In this document: piece after piece, positions 35,610 through 44,816 of the stretch
How the letters are laid out: the number at the start of each line of letters is the position of its first letter
Numbering within the stretch: the first letter of the stretch is position 1
Assembly: GCA_025526995.1 (NCBI GenBank)
Contig: JAHLKG010000004.1
Coordinates: 1,364,001-1,428,000, forward strand
Length of the DNA stretch: 64,000 nucleotides
Origin: Powellomyces hirtus
Lineage: Eukaryota; Chytridiomycota; Chytridiomycetes; Spizellomycetales; Powellomycetaceae
Direction: 5' to 3'
The notes under the pieces: model-generated
Told to the model about the DNA's origin: nothing
The model's database searches: none
The model's input: only the letters and a program-made list of their open reading frames with translations
Made by a program: the position numbers and the translations under genes

Positions 35610-36137
35610 ATGTCAATCCAAGAACCAGACTCCCTCCCCACCGACTATTCTCAATCCCACCCCCTCCTCTCTGCCCGCACCATCGAGCGCATGACCGCAG
35701 ACCCATGCCCGCACCCGCTCAACGCGGCGGCAATCCACCACGCCAAAAGTCTCGGAGACGCGGTCGGTCTGCAGCACGTCGGCATCCACTTCTGCTCACT
35801 CGATCCCTTGACCGACAGCACTGTTTTCCACTGGCACCACACGGACGACGAATGGGTGTATATCCTCTCGGGCCGCGGTGTGCTCAAGATCTCCAAGGAA
35901 GATGAGAGTGGATGCATGCGTCATAAGGAGGTGGAGGAGGTGGAGATTGGGCCGGGTGATTTTATGGGGTTTAAGCGCCATGGCCGCGCGCATGCGTTAA
36001 GAAATACGCAGGTGGAGGAAAAGTTGGTGTTTCTGTGCGGTGGGGAGCGGAATGAGGACATGGTCGTTGAATATCCGCTAGTGAACAAGATGTTGCGTAA
36101 GGCGAATGGGAAATATACGTTTAGCGATTTGCCATAG
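35610..36137 (+). CDS. Cupin-domain protein
   Basis: Single exon of 175 codons. Start MSIQEPDSLPTDYSQSHPLL. A cupin beta-barrel is visible. Motif 1 is VFHWHHTDDEWVYILSGRG, with the His-His and Glu of the metal site. Motif 2 is IGPGDFMGFKRHGRAHALRN, with the PGD turn and a His. It ends NGKYTFSDLP. Small cupins of this type include sugar isomerases and dioxygenases; the substrate cannot be told. A TATA box and A-rich leader precede the gene. It shares a 316-bp divergent promoter with the sphingomyelinase-type gene. Confidence 0.8.
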   Translation: MSIQEPDSLPTDYSQSHPLLSARTIERMTADPCPHPLNAAAIHHAKSLGDAVGLQHVGIHFCSLDPLTDSTVFHWHHTDDEWVYILSGRGVLKISKEDESGCMRHKEVEEVEIGPGDFMGFKRHGRAHALRNTQVEEKLVFLCGGERNEDMVVEYPLVNKMLRKANGKYTFSDLP

Positions 36138-36355
36138 ATTCGTCCTACAGTGCACGTAATCATGGCCCGTTGCCACTCTCCTCCTGTTACTACCATGCTG
36201 CATTAAATAGAGGTGCTTTTCTCCTTCTCCCAGCTTGGTTTGTGCGGGGATATAAAATGTGATATTCCAAACAAAAGCATGTATATACAAGGAGGGGGGG
36301 GGCGGGTTCTCTCGCATCACCACCCCTCGTCAACGTACAGTAAATCGGGTGTGTT

Positions 36356-37024
36356 TCACTTTTCCTCCCGCCTAGCCGTCTCCAACTCTTTCTCGCCCAA
36401 CTCTCTCAACGGCCCGACCGCGGGGCGATCGCCCGTGACCGTGCCCCTGACAATCTCAAACAAGACGCGGGGGGTACTCTTGGACTGCACCTGGTAGTGG
36501 CACGAGTGGGCCTGGACGAAAATCAGGGCGATGCGCGGATCATTGGGCCCGCCGTCGTGGATCCCGTCGCCCTTGTCGCCAAACCACGCCTTGAGGTCGG
36601 GCTGGTACAGTTCGCGGATCTTGGCCTTGTCGTCCACCACTTTGGCGGTGCCCGAGACAGACACCCAGTCGGACGTGGACGGCTTGTAGTAGGCTAGGTT
36701 GACGTGGGGGTCAAAGGCGAGGTCGTCGAGTTTGTGCGAGTGCTTGTTGGTTACGAACCTGCGCGACACACACACACAGAAAAAAAGGTTAAAAATCCGC
36801 TTTCCCACTACTGTACTGCTCACGTTTAAACCCACGTACCACATGTCAGCGCCCTTGACTCTCTGCCTCGTCTGCATCGCTCTCGAGACCAAACTCCCGT
36901 CCTGCATTCTCGTCGTAAACATGGCCGTCTCAATGCCATCAATCAGTTTGTACAGCTCGGCCATCTGTGTCGCGTTGTCCGACGTTTCGTCTAGGTTGCG
37001 CGCTTTGCTGCTGGCGTCGGTCAT
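36356..37024 (-). CDS. BLI-3/general stress protein 26-like FMN-binding split barrel protein
   Basis: PNPOx-like split-barrel protein of the fungal blue-light-inducible BLI-3 family. Two exons: 37024 to about 36842 (MTDASSKARNLDETSDNATQ, TAMFTTRMQDGSLVSRAMQT) and about 36757 to 36356, starting FVTNKHSHKLDDLAFDPHVN and continuing LAYYKPSTSDWVSVSGTAKV, IRELYQPDLKAWFGDKGDGI and DPRIALIFVQAHSCHYQVQS. Phosphate-contacting SRAMQ and the DWVSVSGTA strand are as in the family, which binds FMN or pyridoxal phosphate and is stress-regulated. The intron contains another (TG) run beside its 3' splice site. A TATA box lies about 80 bp upstream of the ATG. Precise enzyme activity unknown. Confidence 0.8.
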   Translation of the reverse strand: MTDASSKARNLDETSDNATQMAELYKLIDGIETAMFTTRMQDGSLVSRAMQTRQRVKGADMWYVGLNVSSTVVGKRIFNLFFCVCVSRRFVTNKHSHKLDDLAFDPHVNLAYYKPSTSDWVSVSGTAKVVDDKAKIRELYQPDLKAWFGDKGDGIHDGGPNDPRIALIFVQAHSCHYQVQSKSTPRVLFEIVRGTVTGDRPAVGPLRELGEKELETARREEK

Positions 37025-37103
37025 TTTTTCTTTTTGTTTTTCGTGTGTGGGGTTTGCGTCGTAAGTGTGGGTTGAAGTGGGTTGAAAAGTGCGGACGATG
37101 TGC

Positions 37104-37113
37104 TTTATATATT
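37104..37113 (-). promoter_or_regulatory. TATA box of the BLI-3-like gene
   Basis: On the minus strand the sequence reads aatatataaagc about 80 bp before the start codon at 37024. Confidence 0.55.
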
Positions 37114-37424
37114 TGCACAGATGGGCGAGGGTGAGAACTTGTGACGTAGCACGGCGTGGTGGGTGGTGACTCTGGTGAGGTCATGACACGTCGTTGTCGG
37201 AAGAACCAGCAGTCGCGTTTCTGCCGCGCTATCGATAAACGGACTGGCCGATGCCCTGTTCAAATGTCTCACATTGGAGAGACAGTCACCTCCGCCCGTT
37301 CTAGAGCCTCTTTCTCATATAATGAGGGAGACTTCGTGTCTTTCTCCTGCTGAAATTGACGAGGTCGTCCATTCCATTCTTTTCATTATCAATTGACAGC
37401 TCAACTAGCGAAATATGAGCGGGA

Positions 37425-38591
37425 ATGGCCAAGACGAAATCGCTCCGCTTCTCGAAACATCGCAAGAACATGATCAACGTCGACAGCGTGAACAATCTCA
37501 TGATTCAACCAGATCTACGGCGAGCCGCGGCCGACGTCGGGGAAGAGTTCCCAATTTACGAACAAAGATCTCCCATTCGAAGAACAGAATACAATGCATC
37601 AAGCTGAGCGCCCGACTGTGTTTTTTGATCCATCCGCTCAACGGACATTGATCCCGGAGGAGATTCGACCTTTCATCATTCCGAACGACGGCTTTTTGCT
37701 TCAAAGTTACAAATCCTCCGTATGAGTGACTTCGGGAGTGCACAACAGGTGCGACGTTTTCGGAATCTCGATTCCAGTCAAGACGCATCTAAACACCGGC
37801 AAGCACTTGCACATATCGCACAAACTCGCTCGCGGCGACGAAAGCGAAACAGATTACGAGGGTCCGCGCACCGCGCAAAATCCCAACACCACGATCTACA
37901 TCGTAGTCCCAAGGCACTCGACCGCAAGTATAATCTTTCATGCTGTCACCATCCGTTGAATGTGGTGCCAGGCTTCGAAGAAAGATTCCGAGAACGTAAT
38001 GGTGTAGAACTGGGAGGAGGCCATCTCCCTCAGTGCCTTGTAGAACGAGCTGTTTACTTGAATGTGGGTAAAAATGCAAGTTTGACTTTCGTGAAATGCT
38101 GTTCACGAAAGTCAAATTCACGAAAGTCAAACTTGCATTTTTACCAACATTCAAGTAAACAGCTCGTTCTACAAGGCACTGAGGGAGATGGCCTCCTCCC
38201 AGTTCTACACCATTACGTTCTCGGAATCTTTCTTCGAAGCCTGGCACCGCATTCAACGGATACTAATGTCAACAATGAAGTCTTAAAATTCGAGGACGGA
38301 TCTACGGCAAACGCTATCCATCACTTTCTAAAACATCACCACGACGGGTTCACCCTCACCAGATCTCCTTTGTTAGCTACTAGTATGGAGCCCAAAGAGG
38401 TCACTCCCCGTCCAGAGAAACGGACCTTTCAAGGAGGCCCAAAGAGAACTCCTCCTGCTGCAAGCGAAGACGCCGCCGCCTCGGTTGATGGTCCACAGAC
38501 CCACCCCAGCAGATATTGCCTCGATGAATTCGACCCCTTTTCGCACGATGACTCGAACATGGAAGGCTTAGTAAACAACGAAATCGAGTGA
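37425..38591 (+). pseudogene. Decayed gene of unknown family, interrupted by a 311-bp foldback
   Basis: Pieces read in order on the plus strand: MINVDSVNNLMIQPDLRRAA and VGEEFPIYEQ (one frame); after a frame change PFEEQNTMHQAERPTVFFDP and SAQRTLIPEEIRPFIIPNDG. Then a TGA at 37723, then CDVFGISIPVKTHLNTGKHL and TTIYIVVPRHSTASIIFHAV to 37950. The inverted repeat 37951-38261 intervenes. From 38262, in the same phase, NNEVLKFEDGSTANAIHHFL, DGFTLTRSPLLATSMEPKEV and an acidic tail ending MEGLVNNEIE. I do not recognise the protein. The frame change, premature stop and insertion argue that it is dead, although the last two segments rejoin exactly in frame if the foldback is removed. A larger 289-codon open frame across this stretch is an artefact, since its left half uses a different frame. 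Confidence 0.55.
37951..38261. repeat. Perfect-type foldback: 145-bp inverted arms, 21-nt loop
   Basis: Arms 37951-38095 and 38117-38261 are reverse complements with two mismatches (37963/38249 and 38066/38146). The loop 38096-38116 itself contains another short ttcacgaaagtcaaa-like copy. Both strands therefore encode the same peptide stretch (VPGFEERFRERNGVELGGGH). Flanks give no obvious target-site duplication. Removing 37951-38261 joins two codons of the surrounding frame. Confidence 0.93.
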
Positions 38592-38695
38592 ATTTTGCGT
38601 ATTGGTGGGATTCGTAGCAAAAAGCCTGATGGGCTGCGCCCATATGTCTATACCATTTGAATGCCGTAAATATATTGCATCTTCCGGTAAATTGA

Positions 38696-39476
38696 TCATT
38701 GGCAGTTAATAATCAATGCGTTTTTGACAACCAATTCGAGACTATCAATATTAATATTTAGAATAGAGAGATGATGTCCCACACTTCTTGCGCCATTCTG
38801 GCCTAATGCTGCGTAGGGTCGAAAAAACAAATAGCAAATTTCCGTAATGAGTCCCATTCTTCCTGTTATCAATTTGGTTGATCGCACCTCATACTGAGAA
38901 TACTGGTTTCCTTTGTGGGGTGAAAGGCGTCGCGTATCGGCAACAGATGATGGAAGACGCAAGATGGAGGGCTGAAGATCGCCGATGGGGATGGGACCAC
39001 TTTTCCGTTCGGGTATCAGATGGGCCAGTCGCTTACCATCCTCGCAAACCACCATCCTCATGTATCTCACAACGCCAAGACCTTTCAGAATCCTGTCTGC
39101 CATGTCCGATGTTCCCCAGATCAAATGTCATACTATTATGGCTTTCTGTGTAATGAACGAGGGAGGTTTCTGCGTCGACGTTGGCTGATATGGTTTTGAA
39201 ATTTATGGTCTCTCTATTCGAAATGAGCGCAATGTGAACTCGTAGGTCTCGAACGTCCGTTTGATTTAAATCCAGTTGCGCGAAAAGAGTGTTTAGCTCG
39301 TAGATCGCTTCAGAAGGAGCCACAAAATGATCCTTTTGCACACCCGCGCCATGAGCCTCGATTTCAACGACCAACAAGGGAAAGCAAAGGTCGAGGGACG
39401 CCGCCGCAATGGCTGCAAAATCAGATCTCGATGACCCCTGCCCAGCAGTTCCGAGGTGAGATGGTTCATTTCCCAT
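38696..39476 (-). pseudogene. Hypothetical, probably frameshifted gene remnant
   Basis: Frame 39476-39033 reads FAAIAAASLDLCFPLLVVEI, then EAIYELNTLFAQLDLNQTDV and RDLRVHIALISNRETINFKT. From about 39120 a different frame looks coding: DMADRILKGLGVVRYMRMVV, KRLAHLIPERKSGPIPIGDL. The overlap suggests one protein broken by a frameshift or an unseen intron. The hydrophobic strand ending in Glu (PLLVVEIEAHG) recalls the core strand of PD-(D/E)XK-fold proteins in fungal effector-like families, but the other catalytic residues were not identified. A further open stretch at 39701-39513 (NFYKLLQVSFADNLAAENIL) may be its upstream part. Function unknown. Confidence 0.35.
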
Positions 39477-39779
39477 ACCAGCGTTTTGCCCGTTGCGCGT
39501 AGCGGAGGGGGCTCATACGTGGCTAAAAGCGGCGATAGTGCCGGCTGCTGTGAGGATGTCGATATAGTATGACTCGCATTTCGGCTCTACGCGCATCCAA
39601 AACGGTACCAGGTGGGTCTCAAGATGGCTGCGCAAGATATTTTCAGCTGCAAGGTTGTCGGCAAAGCTTACTTGCAGCAATTTATAGAAATTGCTGGGCA
39701 AAAAGGTTTCCCGTCTTGAGCCTCAGCCATTCCAAACTCCACATCAGCAAAATCCACCTTCAGTTTCTTTGCCGTTTTT

Positions 39780-40530
39780 CACACCGATGAGCAAAGGCGA
39801 CCGGCGACGAGTGGCGACCACCTCATTGGGGAAAGCGAGTACTCTTGCGAATGAGCGCAAAGGCGTCTTCCAGCTCTGATGACGGCCTTGGTCAAGGCGG
39901 TGAATGTGAGGGCCTTGTCGCCCATTTGCGAGTCAAATAGGTATTTGCCGAGTTTGGCAACACATTCGGCGTCAGGTTCCGACTCGGTCACATATCCCTT
40001 CTTTTCCAGGGATCGTGCCAAGTTCCCAAAGACGCAAAGCAAAGGGTGTGGTTCAGCGTATGCTTTCTCGGAGAACGCTGCTTACACCGAGCCCTAAGCC
40101 AAATCTCTTATTCTTTCGAATCGTCTCCCCGTCCTTATCATCCCCCCGCGCCCTTCAATCGCCCTTGTCCCGCCAATGCTCACCATGTAATTCGTGATGA
40201 TTCCGTTATGCACGACCACACACTCATTCTTGGGGTCACTCCTATGGGGATGGCTGTTCCTCTCGGAAGGCTGTCCGTGGGTGGGCCCACCCGGGTATGC
40301 ACCCATGCTCGTATAGCTCACAAACTCTTTTTCAAAGTCTACGCTCTTGTCTTTCGTTGATTTTCTTCCGGAGGGCTTGGACTTTGCCCACCTCTCGCAA
40401 AATCAAAACTTGGCCATCGTCGTTCCCGTCGATGGCGATTCTGGCGGAATCGTACCCGCGGTATTCGAGACGAGAGAGACCAGTGAGGAGAGTGTCGACA
40501 ATGTACCGGCGGTCTTTTCCGAACTGAAGT
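39780..40530 (-). pseudogene. Glutamine:fructose-6-phosphate aminotransferase (GFAT) 5' fragment, frameshifted
   Basis: Remnant of the N-terminal glutaminase domain of the hexosamine-pathway enzyme that feeds chitin synthesis. Fragments in order on the minus strand: RRYIVDTLLTGLSRLEYRGY and DSARIAIDG; then [20 protein letters not shown] and [11 protein letters not shown]; then LEKKGYVTESEPDAECVAKL, GKYLFDSQMGDKALTFTALT and, in another frame, ELEDAFALIRKSTRFP. The catalytic MCGIFGY start is absent. The region of the HTRWATHG motif is scrambled to [12 protein letters not shown] change of frame occurs near 39840, where VVATRRRSPLLIGVKNG appears in a third frame. Both isomerase domains are missing. 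A working GFAT must lie elsewhere. Confidence 0.8.
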
Positions 40531-41266
40531 GCGGAGTTGGGTCACGGGGGTTGATGACTTGGAACACGCGTTGCGCGCTGGTTTGTTTCTGTGCAGTCAC
40601 TGCGGCATGCTGCTGAGGTCGAGGCCATCCCATCCCGTCTGCAAGAAAACAAGCAAGAATTGTGAAACGTGTTTGAGAGGTCGACAGTACATCTTTGTAA
40701 TGATTTGCACACAGTCAGTGTATGGGTGGTGATGTGTTCTTCCCACCACGGCTTTTGGTCGGGGTGGGCCGGCGATCGGAGCACTCGCTTTCCACATCGC
40801 TGGCGGACGGACAAAAGTTTTCTTCATAGGCGTGAGTGCCAGCGCACCACCCCGCAACCAATCCTTGTCTTTCGCCGCCAATCTGTGCCCAAGCTCCCGC
40901 TGCATGCGCAATTTTGCCAAGTCGATTGCCGCGTTGGCATTGATCATTAGTTGCTGGCAAAAAGCATTTCATGTGAATATAAATGACACACAATTACGAC
41001 TATTGGAGATATCGGCGTTTCCAGTACTTTATCGGAAATGCAGAGGATTGGCCGAATTCGATGCAGCCTCCAGTATACTTCGTAAGAGGGGGTTACAGAG
41101 CTCTTCTGTGATGCAGTTGACGATGTAGCATTGTCAGATGCACGGAGATGTAATGTATGTGAATGTATTTTATGTCTTAGAGTCTTGTCGGTAATGTCTC
41201 GTTTGTTGAGCATTCTAATCTACTTTTTCTCCAATCACGTGATCACACGTGATCCAATTCAGCTAA

Positions 41267-41303
41267 GAGCATCTTTAACGGCAGGCATTTAATTGTGGCA
41301 CAG
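41267..41303 (+). repeat. Left TIR of the Harbinger element
   Basis: 37 bp, exact reverse complement of 44780-44816. The inverted identity runs on for five more bases into the flank (GCTAA/TTAGC). Confidence 0.95.
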
Positions 41304-41477
41304 TCAAAATTTGAAGCCCGTGGTTCCCAAAGCACTGTTATAGGTGTGGCGCGGGGGCGCTATTTTGTACTAAGCGTCGCTACTTTCATGCGCCACAGTT
41401 CATATTTGAAACCGGTCGGCTCCCAGCTTTTAAAATAAAGCCTCCCAACAGTCGGCCCGGTAAAGTTGCCTTTTGTC

Positions 41478-42533
41478 ATGGCAGACCCCATTATAGCACG
41501 AATTGCACAGTTGATTGCTCAAAACCCGCATTCTGTTGCTGCGCAGGCTTTGCTAAAACAGAACCCGGCCGCGTATACTGGAGCTACCTACACAGAATCT
41601 GGAGAAAACAGCCTACTTGTCCCGTCTATACATCTCCCTTTGGCTTTGCCAGCTCCGCCACAGGCCACACTGCTAACTCCACGCCAAACACCTGCACCGC
41701 AAGCGCAGGCCACACCTCCCTCAGAATCATTCTTGTGGCGTGGTGCAAGAGGAAAAGGGTTCTCTCGCACAGAAGACGAGCGCCTATGCGTGGTCTGGGT
41801 TCAGATATCTGAGAACCCCATCACCGGCAACGAGCAGAAAGCGGATGCATTTTGGAGTCGAATCCATAAGGTGTTCAACGACAATCCACCAGACGAAGCG
41901 CGGACCAGAAGCTCGCTGAAAAACCGCTGGGGGGTTGTGTCTCGCGCGGTTGCCAAATTCGCAGGACATATACGCTCAGCCACAGCTTCATTGCCCAGTG
42001 GCGCCACTAGAGACCAAATCGTGCTTCTAGGAGAAGACTTCTACTACGGAGCAGAAAAGCAAAAGTTTGTCCTGCTTCACGCCTACAATTTACTGCAGAA
42101 CTGCCCCAGGTAAGCAATTAATTGCGTGGCAACATACTGCGTGATGCGTACCTGCGTACTGCGTGGTAACGTTGTGCGTACCTGCGCAATGCGCACTGCG
42201 TGGTAAAGAAATGCTTTAACATCAACTCTATTTAGATTTATGGCAGACAGCGAGAAAACGCCACAAAAGGCAGCAGGAGAAGAGGACGAAGTCCGTCCAA
42301 TTGGTATCAAACGAGCAAAGCGCCGACGAGATGAGGACTTACTGAAGGATGAAGAGTTGAAACTTGTCAAACAACAGCTGGAAATACAGCAATGTGAGCT
42401 ACAATTGAAGGAGAACGAGCAGCGTCTTAGCAGGGTGGAAAGACTGGTACAGCTCTTTGCGCGTGAAAGCCCCATTGCTCAAAAGGCCTTGTCTCACTTG
42501 GCCAAAGAGCTGCAAACTGAGGATAGCAGCTAG
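41478..42533 (+). CDS. Harbinger accessory protein, Myb/SANT-like with NAM-associated C-terminal domain
   Basis: Second protein required for PIF/Harbinger transposition; it binds the transposon ends and brings the transposase to the nucleus. Start MADPIIARIAQLIAQNPHSV. The trihelix/Myb-like part is RGARGKGFSRTEDERLCVVW, VQISENPITGNEQKADAFWS and SLKNRWGVVSRAVAKFAGHI, like the plant no-apical-meristem-associated family. One intron (about 42110-42235) joins LLQNCPR|FMADSEKTPQ. The C-terminal half is charged and coiled-coil (IKRAKRRRDEDLLKDEELKL, QLEIQQCELQLKENEQRLSR), ending ELQTEDSS. Frame fully open, so it may be functional. The intron is full of TGCGTGG-type repeats. Confidence 0.8.
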
Positions 42534-42601
42534 CGTGAATAAAAAACCTGTCTACCCGTTAAGGTAGCCACCGAGTTTAACGGTCGCTTTGCTTGGGACT
42601 T

Positions 42602-43068
42602 TCACCCGTTTCCTCCTTCTCCACTTCCTCCTTGCCCCGACCCCCATTGCCCCGTCCCCCTTTGCCCCGTCCCCTCTTCTCCCCTCCTCCTCCCCTCGCC
42701 TTCCCTCCAAGCAAAGGCGCGGACCCATTTCTCCGCGTATGCGGTCACTTGATCAAACTTGGCCTGAGTTACAAGTTGCCGCAGTTAGTACAAACGAGGT
42801 CAGCAGAAAATGATATTACACTTACCTTTGCCGCGGCCATATCCCAATTTACCTTGTCAAGGTGCTCCTTCATTGCCTCTTGGTAGAGGCGTGGGTACTG
42901 GCGCTGCAGCTGACAAAGCTGCACTGCGCGCCTTGCAACCTGATACAAACAAATTAAGTGGTGTGTTATAAGCAGTATAGTAATTTAACAAATTACAAGA
43001 GCTGCTGCATCCTCTTCAGCTTGACGCTCAGCGTCAGTTTGGACTCTCGGTTTCTTAGGGCGAGGCAT
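42602..43068 (-). CDS. Third Harbinger ORF: small basic protein
   Basis: Not in the standard two-gene Harbinger plan. Three exons fit: 43068 to about 42997, 42939-42826 and 42763-42602. They give MPRPKKPRVQTDAERQAEED, then VARRAVQLCQLQRQYPRLYQ and EAMKEHLDKVNWDMAAAK, then AKFDQVTAYAEKWVRAFAWR. The tail is Gly/Arg/Glu low complexity (GEGRRRGEEGTGQRGTGQW) encoded by a pyrimidine-rich plus-strand tract. Junction phases are zero and splice sites are standard. The opening PRPKKPRV looks like a nuclear-localisation or HMG/AT-hook-like basic patch. It lies between the accessory and transposase genes on the transposase strand. It could also be an alternative terminal segment of the transposase transcript. 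Confidence 0.5.
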
Positions 43069-43268
43069 TGTGATGAGAAAACAGCGGGGCATTGCTACCC
43101 TAGTATAGTATAAGTATAAAAACGCTTTTGAGACATATTGACATGTGTCAAAGAAACAGTCAACCCTTTGAAGAAGTATATCAAAAGGTTCTAGTTTGCG
43201 TCGCACGCTCGCATGCTCTCATTGAGTCGCACTGACATGTTTCAGGGATCGCAAACGATTTATGCAAT

Positions 43269-44673
43269 TTATTGACCACCCTTCCATTCCCATAAGTGTT
43301 GTATTAGGTCTGCGCGCAACTGATGATGAAGCACAGAGTCACGCAATGTTTTTCTCCTTATTTGTTGCAATGTTTCTTCGTGACCGCCCAGAGAAATGTT
43401 AATGTCGGCAAAATCCTCTGCTATATCTTCCATTGCCGCATCTCCTTGATCCTCGATAATCATCTTGTGCAAAATCACACAGGTCTTCATGATATTTCCC
43501 AGTTGCGCGCGATGCCACCCACGAGCAGGCCGTTGAATAATGTGCCATCGCGCTTGTAGTGCTCCAAAGGCACGCTCTATGTCTTTGCACACTGCCTCTT
43601 GCATTTGAGCGAAAAACTTTTTCTTTTCGCAGTCAGGCTGTGAGAACGTCTGCACAAACATCGCCCAAGGAGGGTATATTCCATCCACCAAATAATATCC
43701 TAGTAATGCTCTTCGTGAGTATGTGCTATGCAATATTGTACCACGCAACGCGCAGGTACGCACCACGCACCACGCAACGCACCTTGAGTGTATTGACGTC
43801 CATTAATCTCGTAATCGAGGTTTGGTGTGCGACCAGCCAGTTGGTCATCAAAGAGAGGGGAGCGGTCCAAGACATTAATGTCATTGTTAGCGCCGGGAAC
43901 GCCGAAAAAGCAATGCCAAATTCGTAAATCGTAGGTTGCAACCGCTTCCAAAATAATCGTCGGAACCTTTTCCTTGCCTTGAAACTGACCGGCCCACGCT
44001 CGAGGACAGTTCTTCCATGCCCAGTGCATGCAGTCCAGAGAACCAAGCAGTCCAGGAAAACCACGTTGCCTGTTGATCCGCAATATATGATTTAGGTCAT
44101 TTTGGTTTGGCGGTCTCAGGTAAGTAGCGGCATAGATGTGCACAATGGCAGCACAAAAGCGGTGCAATGCAACTGTTGCAGTAGCTTTGGCGCAGCGAAC
44201 GTACTCGTCCACAGCATCTGCTGCAACACCGTAGGCGAGCATGCGTAGTGCAGCAGTAAGCTTTTGTTCGGATGAGAGACCAGTAAGTCCTGTACAGTCA
44301 TGATGCTATTGCGGAATTTGTGATTAAAACAAACATACTGCGTGGCCACGTACTGCGTGGCCAACGGGTACTTAGTAGCGTACTTACTGGTTTAAAGTAA
44401 CGGTCACTTTTGCACAGATCTGCTTGAATACGCAGGAAAAGCTGGCGTGACATTCGGAAGCGGCGCCTAAAATCCTTTTCACTGTAGATGCAATCAGCGC
44501 TGAAATAGTCTCGAAGTAGACGCTCTTGTCCTAGTGCCCTAAGGCGGTCACGATTGCGGAGGCGCTTTCTTGCTGTTTTTCTTTCCACATCTTCTTTTCG
44601 TTCCAGTCTCCGTTGTAAAATGCGCCTACCCCACTGCCTTGTATTGTACTTGGCCCAGAATTTGTCAAGCATG
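43269..44673 (-). CDS. PIF/Harbinger DDE transposase
   Basis: Start MLDKFWAKYNTRQWGRRILQ. The N-terminal helix-turn-helix part is RLLRDYFSADCIYSEKDFRR, RFRMSRQLFLRIQADLCKSD. After an intron come MLAYGVAADAVDEYVRCAKA and TYLRPPNQNDLNHILRINRQ, then the DDE core. First Asp: FPGLLGSLDCMHWAWKNCP. Second: FGVPGANNDINVLDRSPLFD. After another intron, YYLVDGIYPPWAMFVQTFSQ, and the Glu region AVCKDIERAFGALQARWHII. It ends LIQHLWEWKGGQ. This is the plant-transposon (Plant_tran/HARBI1) pattern. All frames are open and introns are short with good signals, so the enzyme may be active. Confidence 0.88.
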
Positions 44674-44779
44674 CTCGACCGGTCTATTTGGGCTTTATTA
44701 CAAGTAAAGCAAGAAATTAGCGTCAACGTGTAGGTTGGCAAGTGGGAACTTTAAAAATTCGGGGTTTCACACGTGACTG

Positions 44780-44816
44780 CTGTGCCACAATTAAATGCCT
44801 GCCGTTAAAGATGCTC
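44780..44816 (-). repeat. Right TIR of the Harbinger element
   Basis: 37 bp, exact reverse complement of 41267-41303, followed by TTA. Confidence 0.95.

Larger units (their letters stand above)
41267..44816. mobile_element. Complete PIF/Harbinger DNA transposon, 3550 bp
   Basis: Perfect 37-bp TIRs (41267-41303 and 44780-44816) starting GAGCATCTTTAACGGCAGGC. Flanks are TAA on the left and TTA on the right, consistent with the TWA-type 3-bp target duplication of this superfamily after one change. The empty site is preserved in the copy at 48073 (reverse strand). It carries a DDE transposase, a Myb/NAM-like DNA-binding protein and a third small basic protein. Confidence 0.92.

Noticed and set aside
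37789..38256. Minus-strand 155-codon open frame repeating the same peptide
   Set aside because: A consequence of the inverted repeat: both strands encode the arm peptide.
37722..38591. A 289-codon plus-strand open frame taken as an intact gene
   Set aside because: Its first part is out of frame with the coding-looking sequence, and it crosses the inverted repeat, which by chance stays open.
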